NCBI RefSeq assembly: GCF_010725885.1
Contig: NZ_AP022600.1
Location: forward strand, 2,356,001-2,420,000
Direction of reading: 5' to 3'
Source: Mycolicibacterium tokaiense
Lineage (GTDB): Bacteria; Actinomycetota; Actinomycetes; Mycobacteriales; Mycobacteriaceae
DNA: 64,000 bases
Part shown: positions 41,125-50,118 of the stretch, piece by piece
Layout: each line of letters opens with the position of its first letter
How positions within the stretch are numbered: the stretch's first letter is position 1
Made by a program: the position numbers and the translations under genes
The notes under the pieces: model-generated
Told to the model about the DNA's origin: nothing
The model's database searches: none
What the model saw: only the letters and a program-made list of their open reading frames with translations

Positions 41125-42609
41125 GTGTCCAAAGACTCTGTGACACAAACACAGTCGACATCGGTATCGGTACGCTCCTACCTCGCAGCAGGAGTCATGG
41201 GCACTGCGATGGTGGGATTGGGTGTCGCGCTGGCGACCGCGCCGGCGGAGCCTGCGTTCTCGGGCATCGAGATTCGGCTTGTGTCGAATGAAGCGGAGCT
41301 CGCAACGGAATGCGCGCCATCCGGGGCAGCGGCCGGCGAGAACTGTGGTGTGTCCTCTCGCGTCGGGAGCTCCGTGGCGCCGGCGGCGTTCGTCGCGACG
41401 CTGCCGACGGTGATCGGCTCCGGGGGTTGGCTGATCGGTGACGGACTCGATGCCGTCGAGGGTTGCGTGGGGACAGCGTGCAACGGTGGCAACGGTGGAC
41501 TGCTCTGGGGTAATGGTGGCGACGCACTCAATGGTGGTCGCGGTGGCAACGCCGGGTTCCTGTTCGGCGACGGTGGAGCCGGTGGTGCGGGTTACGCCGC
41601 CTACTACGATCCCGAAACCGGTGAACGCCTGGCCCCTACGGCCGGTGGCCGTGGCGGTAACGGTGCGTTCCTGTTCGGCAACGGCGGCATCGGCGGCGAC
41701 GGTGGTAGTGACGTCAACGCGCTCAACTCCTCAGTGGCCGCGGAGAACGACGCTGTGGGTGCGCGTGGCGGCAACGGCGGTAACGGCGGGATGTTCGGCG
41801 GCAGCGCCGGTGACGCCGGGTGGGGCGGAGATGCGTTTTCTGCCAACGGAAATGCTACCGGGGGGGCCGGCGGCACTGGAGGCTCGGCGACCAGGGGCAA
41901 CGGCGGCTGGGGAGGTGATGGCGGCAACGCCGAGGCCTATGTCGGTGACGCGACAGCGGGCTCGGGCGGAACCGGCGGCAACACCGTCAACGGGAACGGC
42001 GGCGCAGGCGGTTGGGGTGGCGACGCGGTGGCCTATTCGAAGGGTGCCGTCGCGACGGGCGGCAACGGCGGACGCGGCGGCGATGCGGTGCTCGGTTCAG
42101 GAGGTGCCGGCGGACGCGGCGGCATCGGGACACCGGAGGACGAAGCCGACGGGTTCGGTGGTAACGGCGGAAGCGGTGGCTCCGTCGTCGTCGGCAACGG
42201 TGGCAACGGCGGCAACGGCGGTGGGGGCGACGCCCTGAACGGTGGCGGTACCGGTGGCAAGGGTGGCAACGGCGGCGATTCCGCGCTGGCCGGTACCGGT
42301 GGTAACGGCGGTGCCGGTGGTTACGGCCAGGTATGGGGCGATGATGAGGGCGTTTCGAGCGACAATGCCACCGGCGGCGCGGGCGGTTCAGGCGGGCGCG
42401 GTGGTCTCGTTGCCGGAGAGGGCGGCGACGGTGGTGACGGAGGCGACGCGACCATCCCGGCGGAGCCAGGCGGAACCGGTACCCCGACGGCGGGTGCGGG
42501 CGGAAGCGGTGGATCGGGTGGGCTCGGCGGTAGCCGCGGTGAAAGCGGCGAAGACGGCACCGCAGGTCGCAGCGATCCGGTGAGCGACAACTCGGGCGAC
42601 GACGACTGA
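41125..42609 (+). CDS. Exported PGRS-like glycine-rich repeat protein without a PE domain
   Basis: A 494-residue protein. It begins with a signal or membrane segment (SYLAAGVMGTAMVGLGVALA, from about residue 18). A 60-residue region with three Cys follows, then about 370 residues of GGxGGx/GGNGG repeats interrupted by short unique inserts (AAYYDPETGERLAP, GTPEDEADGFG) and an acidic tail (DPVSDNSGDDD). The repeats match the PGRS domain of mycobacterial PE_PGRS proteins and would form a calcium-independent glycine-helix or beta-roll-like stalk (inference). The PE helical pair is absent. GTG 41125 has AGGGGG at good spacing; ATG 41095 is possible. Confidence 0.82.
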   Translation: MSKDSVTQTQSTSVSVRSYLAAGVMGTAMVGLGVALATAPAEPAFSGIEIRLVSNEAELATECAPSGAAAGENCGVSSRVGSSVAPAAFVATLPTVIGSGGWLIGDGLDAVEGCVGTACNGGNGGLLWGNGGDALNGGRGGNAGFLFGDGGAGGAGYAAYYDPETGERLAPTAGGRGGNGAFLFGNGGIGGDGGSDVNALNSSVAAENDAVGARGGNGGNGGMFGGSAGDAGWGGDAFSANGNATGGAGGTGGSATRGNGGWGGDGGNAEAYVGDATAGSGGTGGNTVNGNGGAGGWGGDAVAYSKGAVATGGNGGRGGDAVLGSGGAGGRGGIGTPEDEADGFGGNGGSGGSVVVGNGGNGGNGGGGDALNGGGTGGKGGNGGDSALAGTGGNGGAGGYGQVWGDDEGVSSDNATGGAGGSGGRGGLVAGEGGDGGDGGDATIPAEPGGTGTPTAGAGGSGGSGGLGGSRGESGEDGTAGRSDPVSDNSGDDD

Positions 42610-42629
42610 GGTCGCCGGTCCGGACACCG

Positions 42630-42687
42630 CGAGCAGACGCAAACTCGGATTGAGCGGGCTCGGATCACCCGAGTTCGCGTCTGCTCG
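42630..42687. terminator. Bidirectional hairpin between convergent genes
   Basis: Arms 42630-42648 and 42669-42687 pair at 18 of 19 positions (CGAGCAGACGC with GCGTCTGCTCG at the base) around a 20-nt loop. It sits in the 88-nt gap between the stops of the PGRS-like gene and echA19, so it can end both messages. Confidence 0.8.
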
Positions 42688-42697
42688 GCAATGGTCC

Positions 42698-43504
42698 CTA
42701 CTTCATCTGGAAGTTGGGCGCCCGCTTCTCTTTGAAGGCGCGCGGGCCTTCCTTGGCGTCATCGGAGAGGAACACCTCGATACCGATCTTGGTGTCGATC
42801 TTGAACGCGTCGTTCTCGTGCATGCCCTCGGTCTCGTGGATGGACCGCAGGATCGCCTGTACGGCCAGCGGCCCGTTGTTGTTGATCACCTCGGCGATCT
42901 CCAGCGCCTTGTCCAGGGCGGACCCGTCGGGCACGACATAGCCGATCAGCCCGTAGTCCAGTGCCTCGGCGGCGGTGATGTGGCGCCCGGTCAGCAGCAG
43001 ATCGCAGGCGATGGTGTACGGGATCTGACGCACCAGGCGCACCGCGGAGCCACCCATGGGATAGAGGCTCCATTTCGCCTCGGAAATTCCGAATTTGGCG
43101 CTCTCCCCGGCGATGCGGATGTCGGTGCCCTGCAGGATCTCGGTACCGCCGGCGATCGCCGGACCTTCCACCGCCGCGATCAGCGGCTTGGTCAGCCGGC
43201 GGCCCTTGAGCAGCCCGTCGATCCGCGAGGGGTCATAGCTGCCATCTTTGAACGAATCGCCCGGCGGCTTGGCGGTGGCGGCCTTGAGGTCCATGCCCGC
43301 GCAGAAGTAGCCGCCGGCGCCGGTGAGGATGCAGGTGCGGATCTCCGGGTCGTTGTCCACCCGGTCCCACGCCTCGACCATGATCGAGAGCATCTCAGTA
43401 GAAAGCGCGTTGCGGGCCGCCGGCCGGTTCAGCGTCACGATCAGAGTGTGTCCGCGCTGCTCAACGAGGGCGTCGGGCTCTTTCTGGGGCTCGCTCACGG
43501 GCAT
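42698..43504 (-). CDS. echA19: Enoyl-CoA hydratase of cholesterol side-chain degradation
   Basis: A 268-residue crotonase-fold enzyme matching Rv3516. The oxyanion-hole regions are [14 protein letters not shown] and [15 protein letters not shown]. The second catalytic Glu region is in [14 protein letters not shown]. EchA19 hydrates steroid enoyl-CoA esters (known for M. tuberculosis). It is divergent from fadD19 with a KstR box between them, 39 nt from its start. Confidence 0.92.
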   Translation of the reverse strand: MPVSEPQKEPDALVEQRGHTLIVTLNRPAARNALSTEMLSIMVEAWDRVDNDPEIRTCILTGAGGYFCAGMDLKAATAKPPGDSFKDGSYDPSRIDGLLKGRRLTKPLIAAVEGPAIAGGTEILQGTDIRIAGESAKFGISEAKWSLYPMGGSAVRLVRQIPYTIACDLLLTGRHITAAEALDYGLIGYVVPDGSALDKALEIAEVINNNGPLAVQAILRSIHETEGMHENDAFKIDTKIGIEVFLSDDAKEGPRAFKEKRAPNFQMK

Positions 43505-43542
43505 CCGCCTTCCTGCATCATCGCCAGAGACTTGTCTAGAAA

Positions 43543-43556
43543 TGTAACACGTTCTA
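43543..43556. promoter_or_regulatory. KstR operator between echA19 and fadD19
   Basis: TGTAACACGTTCTA fits TnnAACnnGTTnnA. It is 12 nt before the fadD19 start, which again suggests a leaderless fadD19 message, and it serves both divergent genes. Confidence 0.9.
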
Positions 43557-43567
43557 GTTTAGGTTCT

Positions 43568-45211
43568 GTGGCCCTGAACATTGCCGATCTCGCCGAGCAC
43601 GCCATCGACGCTGTGCCAGACCGTGTCGCCCTGATCTCGGGTGACGAGCAACTGACCTACGCCGAACTGGAGGACAAGGCCAACCGCCTCGCCCACTATC
43701 TCATCGACCATGGTGTCAAGAAGGACGACAAGGTCGGGTTGTACTGCCGCAACCGCATCGAGATCGTCATCGGCATGCTCGGCATCGTCAAGGCCGGCGC
43801 CATCCTGGTCAATATCAACTTCCGCTACGTCGAGGGCGAGCTGAAATACCTGTTCGAGAACTCCGACATGGTGGCGCTGATCCACGAGCGCCGCTACGCC
43901 GACCGGGTGGCCAATGTGCTGCCGGAGACGCCGAACGTCACGACGGTGCTCGTGGTCGAAGACGGATCCGAGGACGACTACTCGTCCTACGGCGGTGTGG
44001 AGTTCGAGGCGGCGCTGGCCGAGGGTGCACCGGAGCGTGACTTTGGCCCGCGCAGTGAAGACGACATCTACCTGCTCTACACCGGCGGCACCACGGGGTT
44101 CCCCAAGGGCGTGATGTGGCGGCACGAAGACATCTACCGGGTGTTGTTCGGCGGCACGGACTTTGCGACGGGCGAGCCGATCAAGGACGAGTACGACCTG
44201 TCCAAGCAGGCCGCCGAGAACGCGCCGATGATCCGGTACCCGATTCCGCCGATGATCCACGGCGCCACGCAATCGGCCACCTGGATGGCGCTGTTCTCCG
44301 GCCAAACCGTGGTGCTGGCACCGGAATTCGACGCCGACGAGGTGTGGAAGGCGATCCACGAGCACAAGGTGAACCTGCTGTTCTTCACCGGTGACGCGAT
44401 GGCACGCCCGCTGCTCGATGCCCTCGAGGCCAACCAGGACAGCTATGACCTGAGCTCGCTGTTCCTGCTGGCCAGCACGGCGGCGCTGTTCTCCACCAGC
44501 CTGAAGGAAAAGTTCCTGGAGCTGCTGCCCAACCGGATCATCACCGACTCCATCGGATCCTCCGAAACCGGGTTCGGTGGCACCAGCGTGGTCGCCAAGG
44601 GGCAATCGCACACCGGCGGGCCGCGGGTCACCATCGACAAGAACACCAAGGTGCTCGACGAAGACGGCAACGAGGTGAAGCCTGGCTCGGGCGTGCGCGG
44701 CATCATCGCCAAGTGCGGTCATATCCCGGTCGGCTACTTCAAAGACGAGAAGAAGACCGCCGAGACCTTCAAGACGTTCAACGGCGTCCGCTACGCCATC
44801 CCCGGCGATTTCGCCGAAGTCGAGGCCGACGGCACCGTGACCATGCTGGGTCGTGGCTCGGTCTCCATCAACTCCGGCGGCGAGAAGATCTACCCCGAAG
44901 AGGTGGAGGCCGCACTCAAGGGCCACCCGGATGTCTTCGACGCTCTGGTGGTCGGGGTGCCGGACGAACGTTTCGGTCAGCATGTGGCCGCCGTGGTGCA
45001 CCCGCGGGAAGGCGCCCGACCGACGCTGGCGGAACTGGATGCGTTTGTGCGCACCGAGATCGCCGGGTACAAGGTGCCGCGCAGCCTCTGGCTGGTGGAC
45101 GGGATCAAACGCTCACCGGCCGGGAAACCCGACTACCGCTGGGCCAAGGACACCACCGAGGAACGTCCCGCCGATGACGTCCACGCCAAGCATGCAGGAG
45201 TGAAGGCATGA
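43568..45211 (+). CDS. fadD19: Steroid side-chain acyl-CoA ligase
   Basis: A 547-residue adenylate-forming ligase that makes the CoA ester of C26/C24 steroid acids. The P loop is LLYTGGTTGFPKGVMW; later motifs are GSSETGFGG, the GDFAEVEADG hinge region and the final Lys in SPAGKPDYRW. GTG 43568 (ALNIADLAEHAID) is right for the family. The frame is open upstream to 42650 but that part is antisense to echA19. It overlaps the next gene by four bases (ATGA). Confidence 0.95.
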   Translation: MALNIADLAEHAIDAVPDRVALISGDEQLTYAELEDKANRLAHYLIDHGVKKDDKVGLYCRNRIEIVIGMLGIVKAGAILVNINFRYVEGELKYLFENSDMVALIHERRYADRVANVLPETPNVTTVLVVEDGSEDDYSSYGGVEFEAALAEGAPERDFGPRSEDDIYLLYTGGTTGFPKGVMWRHEDIYRVLFGGTDFATGEPIKDEYDLSKQAAENAPMIRYPIPPMIHGATQSATWMALFSGQTVVLAPEFDADEVWKAIHEHKVNLLFFTGDAMARPLLDALEANQDSYDLSSLFLLASTAALFSTSLKEKFLELLPNRIITDSIGSSETGFGGTSVVAKGQSHTGGPRVTIDKNTKVLDEDGNEVKPGSGVRGIIAKCGHIPVGYFKDEKKTAETFKTFNGVRYAIPGDFAEVEADGTVTMLGRGSVSINSGGEKIYPEEVEAALKGHPDVFDALVVGVPDERFGQHVAAVVHPREGARPTLAELDAFVRTEIAGYKVPRSLWLVDGIKRSPAGKPDYRWAKDTTEERPADDVHAKHAGVKA

Positions 45212-46329
45212 AAACAGAGCTTTGTGAGCGCTTCGGAATCGAATACCCGATTTTCGTCTTCACGCCGTCGGAGAAGGTGGCAGCCGCGGTCACCAAGGCC
45301 GGCGGGCTGGGGGTGCTCGGGTGTGTGCGGTTCAACGACGCCGACGACCTGGAGGACGTCCTGCAGTGGATGGACGCCAACACCGACGGCAAGCCGTACG
45401 GCGTCGACATCGTGATGCCCGCCAAGGTCCCCACCGAGGGCACCAGCGTCGACATCAACAAGCTGATCCCGCAGACCCACCGCGACTTCGTCGCCAAGAC
45501 CCTGGCCGACCTCGGGGTGCCGCCGCTACCCGAGGACGAAGCCAAATCCGAAGGCGTACTGGGGTGGCTGCACTCGGTGGCCCGCAGCCACGTCGAGGTG
45601 GCGCTCAAGCACCCCATCAAGCTCATCGCCAACGCGCTGGGTTCCCCTCCCAAGGACGTCATCGACCAGGCGCACGCGGCCGGGGTCCCGGTGGCCGCGC
45701 TGGCCGGGTCGGCCAAACATGCCCGACGACATGTCGACAACGGCGTCGACATCGTCGTCGCCCAAGGCCATGAGGCCGGCGGGCACACCGGTGAAATCGG
45801 TTCGATGGTGCTCTGGCCCGAGATCGTCGACGCAGTCGGCGACAGCGCTGCGGTGCTGGCGGCCGGCGGGATCGGGACGGGCCGTCAGGTGGCCGCCGCG
45901 ATGGCACTGGGCGCCCACGGCGTCTGGATGGGCTCGGCCTTCCTGACCTCGGCCGAGTACGACCTCGGGGTGCGCACCGAGGGCGGCACCTCGGTGATCC
46001 AGCAGGCGTTGCTGGCCGCCGATTCCAGCGGGACCGTGCGCCGCAAGATCTACACCGGCAAGCCGGCGCGGTTGCTCAAGAGTCGCTGGACGGACGCCTG
46101 GGACGCCGAGGGTGCCCCCGATCCGCTGCCCATGCCGCTGCAGAACATCCTGGTCAGCGAGGCCCACCAGCGGATGAGTGAGTCCAGCGACCCGACCACG
46201 GTCGCGATGCCCGTCGGGCAGATCGTGGGCCGGATGAACGAGATACGGCCGGTTGCCGACATCATCGCCGAACTGGTGAGCGGTTTCGATCAGGCCAGCA
46301 AGCGGCTCGACGACATCCGGGAAGGCTGA
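45208..46329 (+). CDS. Nitronate-monooxygenase-family flavoenzyme
   Basis: A 373-residue FMN TIM-barrel protein of the NMO/2-nitropropane dioxygenase group: IVVAQGHEAGGHTGEIGS, AVLAAGGIGTGRQVAAAMALGAHGVWMGSAF and the N-terminal PIFVFTPSEKVAAAVTKAGGLGVLG. It is fused by ATGA overlap to fadD19, so it acts in the same KstR-controlled unit. Related proteins in this regulon are annotated only as oxidoreductases; a steroid or enoyl substrate is likely but unproven. Confidence 0.85.
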   Translation: MKTELCERFGIEYPIFVFTPSEKVAAAVTKAGGLGVLGCVRFNDADDLEDVLQWMDANTDGKPYGVDIVMPAKVPTEGTSVDINKLIPQTHRDFVAKTLADLGVPPLPEDEAKSEGVLGWLHSVARSHVEVALKHPIKLIANALGSPPKDVIDQAHAAGVPVAALAGSAKHARRHVDNGVDIVVAQGHEAGGHTGEIGSMVLWPEIVDAVGDSAAVLAAGGIGTGRQVAAAMALGAHGVWMGSAFLTSAEYDLGVRTEGGTSVIQQALLAADSSGTVRRKIYTGKPARLLKSRWTDAWDAEGAPDPLPMPLQNILVSEAHQRMSESSDPTTVAMPVGQIVGRMNEIRPVADIIAELVSGFDQASKRLDDIREG

Positions 46330-46336
46330 GCGCCCG

Positions 46337-47419
46337 TCATCCGGGCAGCAGCTCGAATTCCGCTCGCGTCGAGGGTTTTCCGTTGACCCGCAACTCGATG
46401 GCGTGGCCACCCGGGTAGTACGTGCGGGTGGTGATCGCGCGGAATGAGTGCACCTTGCGCACCGTGTGCTCCTCACCCGGGCCCAGGGTGGTGGTGGTCA
46501 GCTTGAACACCTTGTGCGACTGTCCGCCGTTGGCTCGGCGGTGGTGCACCGCGTAGTCGATGGCCAGCCGGGCCGGTTCCGCACCGTCGTTGCGGACGGT
46601 GGCGGAGAACTCGACCTCGCCGCCGAAGGGTACTGCTGAGCGGGTGAGCACCGGCCCGTCGACGGTGACGGTGGCCGCGGCGAACCCCAGCAGTTCCAGC
46701 GCCCCCGGATCGCCGCGTTTGACCAGGGTGCGTAAGGCGTGGCGCACCAGGGCCGGGGTGTTGTCGTCCGGCGCGGCGAGCCAGCGTCCCGCCGCGTCGA
46801 CCACCAGGGCGGGGTGGTCGCGGCTGAGGTCGTTGAGGTGGTTGGCCACCGACCGGCGGACCACCGGATCGGGATCGCGGTACAGCGCATCGAGGACCGG
46901 AACCATGATGCCGGGCGCGTTGAGGATCTGCGGGACCCGGATGGCCCAGGGCAGATACGGGCGGGTGCCCTCCGAGGCGAGGCGGCGCACGGCGGGGTCC
47001 GGCGAGCCGGTCCACTTCACGATGATGGGCAGGGCCCGGTCGATGTCGTGACGCAGCAGGGTGCGGATGGCGAACTCGGCGCTGAGCTTTCCGGTGATCT
47101 CGGCCAACAGTGCCATCGCATCGTCGAAAGCCACTCGGGTGCCGTCGGATACCGCGCGCTGGGCGACGGCGGTGCTGACCGGCCAGACCATCCAGCCGTC
47201 GAGCTCCGCGGCCCGGACCACCTCGGCCAGGACTGCGGGATCACCCGGGACGTCGGCCAGCAGCGCATCGCGCAACAGGTCAGCCCTGGCCCGCAGGGGC
47301 AGCGGTGCCAGTGCCGCGCCCGCAGCGCGCAGCTGCGGCGCACTGCCGGTCACCGCCTCGACGGCATCGGCCAGCGCGTCGGCGGTCGCGCGGTTGATCA
47401 GTTCCTCGGCCAGCGGCAT
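46337..47419 (-). CDS. HEAT-repeat protein, DNA-alkylation-repair (AlkD-like) type
   Basis: A 360-residue helical-repeat protein. Residues 90-260 carry HEAT units (DPAVRRLASEGTRPYLPWA; DPVVRRSVANHLNDLSRDHPALV), as in AlkD-like glycosylases. The last 100 residues form a beta domain (VEFSATVRNDGAEPARLAIDYAVHH). I cannot confirm the AlkD base-excision residues. ATG 47419 was chosen; the frame to 47542 overlaps the divergent ilvX promoter. No link to steroids is seen. Confidence 0.75.
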   Translation of the reverse strand: MPLAEELINRATADALADAVEAVTGSAPQLRAAGAALAPLPLRARADLLRDALLADVPGDPAVLAEVVRAAELDGWMVWPVSTAVAQRAVSDGTRVAFDDAMALLAEITGKLSAEFAIRTLLRHDIDRALPIIVKWTGSPDPAVRRLASEGTRPYLPWAIRVPQILNAPGIMVPVLDALYRDPDPVVRRSVANHLNDLSRDHPALVVDAAGRWLAAPDDNTPALVRHALRTLVKRGDPGALELLGFAAATVTVDGPVLTRSAVPFGGEVEFSATVRNDGAEPARLAIDYAVHHRRANGGQSHKVFKLTTTTLGPGEEHTVRKVHSFRAITTRTYYPGGHAIELRVNGKPSTRAEFELLPG

Positions 47420-47468
47420 GGCGCGATGGTAGCGGCGACCTCGGACAGTGCGGGCGTATGTTGGCAGC

Positions 47469-49019
47469 GTGAACGGAGCCCGGGCACTGCTGAACACGCT
47501 CGTCGACGGCGGTGTGCAGGTGTGCTTCGCCAATCCCGGCACCTCGGAGATGCACTTCGTGGCCGCGCTGGACGCGGTGCCGCAGATGCGCGGGGTGCTG
47601 GGCCTTTTCGAGGGTGTGGCGGCGGGCGCCGCGGACGGCTACGCGCGGATCACCGGGAGACCGGCTGCGGTCCTGCTGCACCTCGGTCCGGGGTTGGGCA
47701 ATGCGATCGCCAACCTGCACAACGCGCGCCGTGCCCGGGTTCCCGTCGTCGTGGTGGTCGGCGACCACGCCCTCGATCACAAGAAGTACGACGCGCCCCT
47801 GGAGTCGGATATCGATGCGCTGGCAGCCACCGTGTCGGGCTGGGTGCGGCGCAGCATGCGGGTCGAGGATGTCGCCGCCGACGCGGCCGAGGCCATCGCG
47901 GCCGCGCGCAGCGGTCAGGTGGCGACGCTGATCCTGCCCGCGGACGTGTCGTGGTCCGAGGGAGCCGCGCCGGCCCCGCACACGGCACTCGGTGCTGATG
48001 CCCCGGTTGACACCGCTGCGGTGGACGACGCCGCGGAGACCCTCACCTCCGGTGCCCCGGTGGTGGTGCTCACCGGGGGAGACGCCAACCGGCGCCCCGG
48101 CTTGGACGCGGCGGCGCGGGTCGCCACCGTCGGCGAGACCCGGTGGCTGTGCGAGACGTTCCCCACTCGGCTGGAGCGCGGCGCCGGACTGCCCGCCGTG
48201 GACCGGCTGGCGTACTTCGCCGAGGCGGCCGAAGAGCAGCTCGCCGGGGCGTCGCACCTCATCCTGGCCGGAGCCGCCTCGCCGGTGTCGTTCTTCGCCT
48301 ACCCGGGCCGGGCCAGTGACCTGGTGCCCGCCGGCTGCCAGGTGCACCGCCTGGCCGGGCCCGAGGGTGCGGCCGCCGCGCTGTCCGCGTTGGCCGAGAC
48401 GGTGGCTCCCGGCGCGTCCGCGCCGCTGGCCGCCGCGGTCCGGCCGGAACGGCCGACCGGCCCGCTCACCTGCTTTGCCATCGCCCGGGCCGTGGGCGCG
48501 CTGCTGCCCGAACGCGCGATCATCGTCGACGAGGCCAACACCGGTGGCGTCGGACTGCCTGCGGCCACCGCCGGTGCGCCGGCCCACGACGTCCTGACCC
48601 TCACCGGCGGCGCCATCGGCTTCGGGATGCCGGCCGCCATCGGCGCTGCCGTGGCCGCGCCTGACCGTCCGGTGCTCTCGCTGCAGGCCGACGGCTCGGC
48701 CATGTACACGGTGTCCGCACTGTGGACGCAGGCCCGCGAGAAACTCGACATCACCACAGTGGTGTTCAACAACGCGGTCTACGACATCCTGCGGGTGGAG
48801 CTGGCACGCGTGGGCGTCGACGGTGGCGCCGGCGCCAAGGCGAGCGATCTACTCGACATCGGCCGTCCGACACTCGATTTCGTGTCGATTGCCCAGGGGA
48901 TGGGTGTTCCCGCCCGCCGGGTCAGCACCGGCGAGGAGCTGGTGGCCGCACTCGAGGAGGCATTCGGCGAGCCCGGACCGCACCTCATCGACGCGGTGGT
49001 GCCGTCACTGCTGGGCTGA
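47469..49019 (+). CDS. ilvX: Acetohydroxyacid-synthase-like TPP enzyme
   Basis: A 516-residue TPP enzyme close in length to M. tuberculosis IlvX (Rv3509c, same neighbourhood). The catalytic Glu is in GLFEGVAAGAADGYARI. The TPP/Mg site is ADGSAMYTVSALWTQ ending in VVFNNAVYD. IlvX-type proteins lack clear acetohydroxyacid synthase function and may decarboxylate another 2-oxoacid. GTG 47469 (NGARALLNTLVDGG) is the natural family start. Confidence 0.85.
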   Translation: MNGARALLNTLVDGGVQVCFANPGTSEMHFVAALDAVPQMRGVLGLFEGVAAGAADGYARITGRPAAVLLHLGPGLGNAIANLHNARRARVPVVVVVGDHALDHKKYDAPLESDIDALAATVSGWVRRSMRVEDVAADAAEAIAAARSGQVATLILPADVSWSEGAAPAPHTALGADAPVDTAAVDDAAETLTSGAPVVVLTGGDANRRPGLDAAARVATVGETRWLCETFPTRLERGAGLPAVDRLAYFAEAAEEQLAGASHLILAGAASPVSFFAYPGRASDLVPAGCQVHRLAGPEGAAAALSALAETVAPGASAPLAAAVRPERPTGPLTCFAIARAVGALLPERAIIVDEANTGGVGLPAATAGAPAHDVLTLTGGAIGFGMPAAIGAAVAAPDRPVLSLQADGSAMYTVSALWTQAREKLDITTVVFNNAVYDILRVELARVGVDGGAGAKASDLLDIGRPTLDFVSIAQGMGVPARRVSTGEELVAALEEAFGEPGPHLIDAVVPSLLG

Positions 49020-49075
49020 CGACGTTGTCCGATTCGTCCACGACCCGCCCGACCGCTGCTGCCTACCGTTGCTCC

Positions 49076-49471
49076 ATGAGCATCACCTTGACCGCCGCCT
49101 GCATCGAGATCGTCGCGTCCGATCTGGACCGTTCGCTGGCCTTCTACCGGCTACTGGGACTCGACATCCCCGCAACCGAGGGACCGCACGTCGACGTGGA
49201 ACTACCGGGCGGCAACACCCTCGCCTTCGACACCGAGGACACCATCGCAGCGATGCACCCGGGCTGGAGCCCGCCGGCCGCCGCGGGCCGGGTCACCATC
49301 GGCTTCCAACTGCAATCCCCGGCCGACGTCGACGCGCTGTACGAGACGGTGACGTCCGCCGGACACCACGGTGTGTTGACACCGTTCGACGCCCCGTGGG
49401 GACAGCGCTACGCGACGGTCGCCGACCCGGACGGGACGTCGGTGGATCTCTACGCGCTGTCGCCGAGCTGA
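49076..49471 (+). CDS. VOC-family (glyoxalase/dioxygenase-like) protein
   Basis: A 131-residue single vicinal-oxygen-chelate protein: CIEIVASDLDRSLAFYRLLGLD at the start and YATVADPDGTSVDLYAL at the end. The metal-binding His/Glu pattern is incomplete (no His in the first strand), so it may bind ligands rather than catalyse. It overlaps the convergent AraC gene by 22 nt. Confidence 0.82.
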   Translation: MSITLTAACIEIVASDLDRSLAFYRLLGLDIPATEGPHVDVELPGGNTLAFDTEDTIAAMHPGWSPPAAAGRVTIGFQLQSPADVDALYETVTSAGHHGVLTPFDAPWGQRYATVADPDGTSVDLYALSPS

Positions 49472-50118
49472 CGCAGCGGAACACCCGCCAGGGCGCGGCA
49501 CTCGCGGTGCAGGTGCGGGTGATCGGCGTAGCCGGCCCGGGCCGCGGCGTCGCCCAGGCTGACTCCGGCATCCATCAGCGCCAGTGCCCGACGCAGCCGC
49601 AGGATTCGGCGCAGCATCGCCGGGGGGTAGCCGTACACCGTGACGCACTGGCGTTGTAATGTGCGGGCGCTGTAACCGGCGTGGGCGGCCACTGTGCTCA
49701 CCGCGGCACCGGTGGCCAGCCCGTGGGTGATCGACCGCAGCACCGGCAGCGACCACGGGGCTGTGCTCGAACACGCCTGCGTCGCAGCCAGTTCCATCAC
49801 CGCAGCAGGCAGCTCGGCGCCCGCCAGGTCGGGACGCACCTCGCTCAGCGGCACCCGCAGATCACGCAGCTCCGCGGCGGACACACCGAGCAGCCGCGGC
49901 AATACGCCGGGACGGAAGCGCACACCTCGGGCGTGGGACCGCTGACGACTCAGGTGCGCACCCGTGTCCGGCCCGGCGACGACGAGCCGACCGTCGAGGT
50001 CGATCAGATCCATGCACCCGTCCGGCAGCACCCGAACCTGCCGGGACCCGCGCGATGACCACACACACTCGGCGAGCTCGCGCAGCGGTGCCGGTGGCCG
50101 GGCCTCGCGATAGCTCAC
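49450..50118 (-). CDS. AraC-family transcriptional regulator at the end of the second ksh/kst operon
   Basis: A 222-residue regulator. The C-terminal AraC domain has two helix-turn-helices (VSTVAAHAGYSARTLQRQCV and GVSLGDAAARAGYADHPHLHREC), and the N-terminal half is a DUF6597-like sensor (RVLPDGCMDLIDLDGRLVVAGPD). GTG 50118 overlaps the kshA-like stop (GTGA), so it is translated with the operon it may control. Its ligand is probably a metabolite of that operon (inference). Confidence 0.85.
   Translation of the reverse strand: MSYREARPPAPLRELAECVWSSRGSRQVRVLPDGCMDLIDLDGRLVVAGPDTGAHLSRQRSHARGVRFRPGVLPRLLGVSAAELRDLRVPLSEVRPDLAGAELPAAVMELAATQACSSTAPWSLPVLRSITHGLATGAAVSTVAAHAGYSARTLQRQCVTVYGYPPAMLRRILRLRRALALMDAGVSLGDAAARAGYADHPHLHRECRALAGVPLRQLGDSA

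Noticed and set aside
41195..42269. Pro-rich minus-strand frames opposite the PGRS-like gene
   Set aside because: Complement of GGN repeats gives Pro runs; not genes.
41125..42609. PE_PGRS family call
   Set aside because: The PE helical pair and its PE motif are absent; only the glycine-rich repeat part resembles the family.
43559..45001. 480-residue minus-strand frame opposite fadD19
   Set aside because: Mirror of a long GC-biased gene; no motif or ribosome site.
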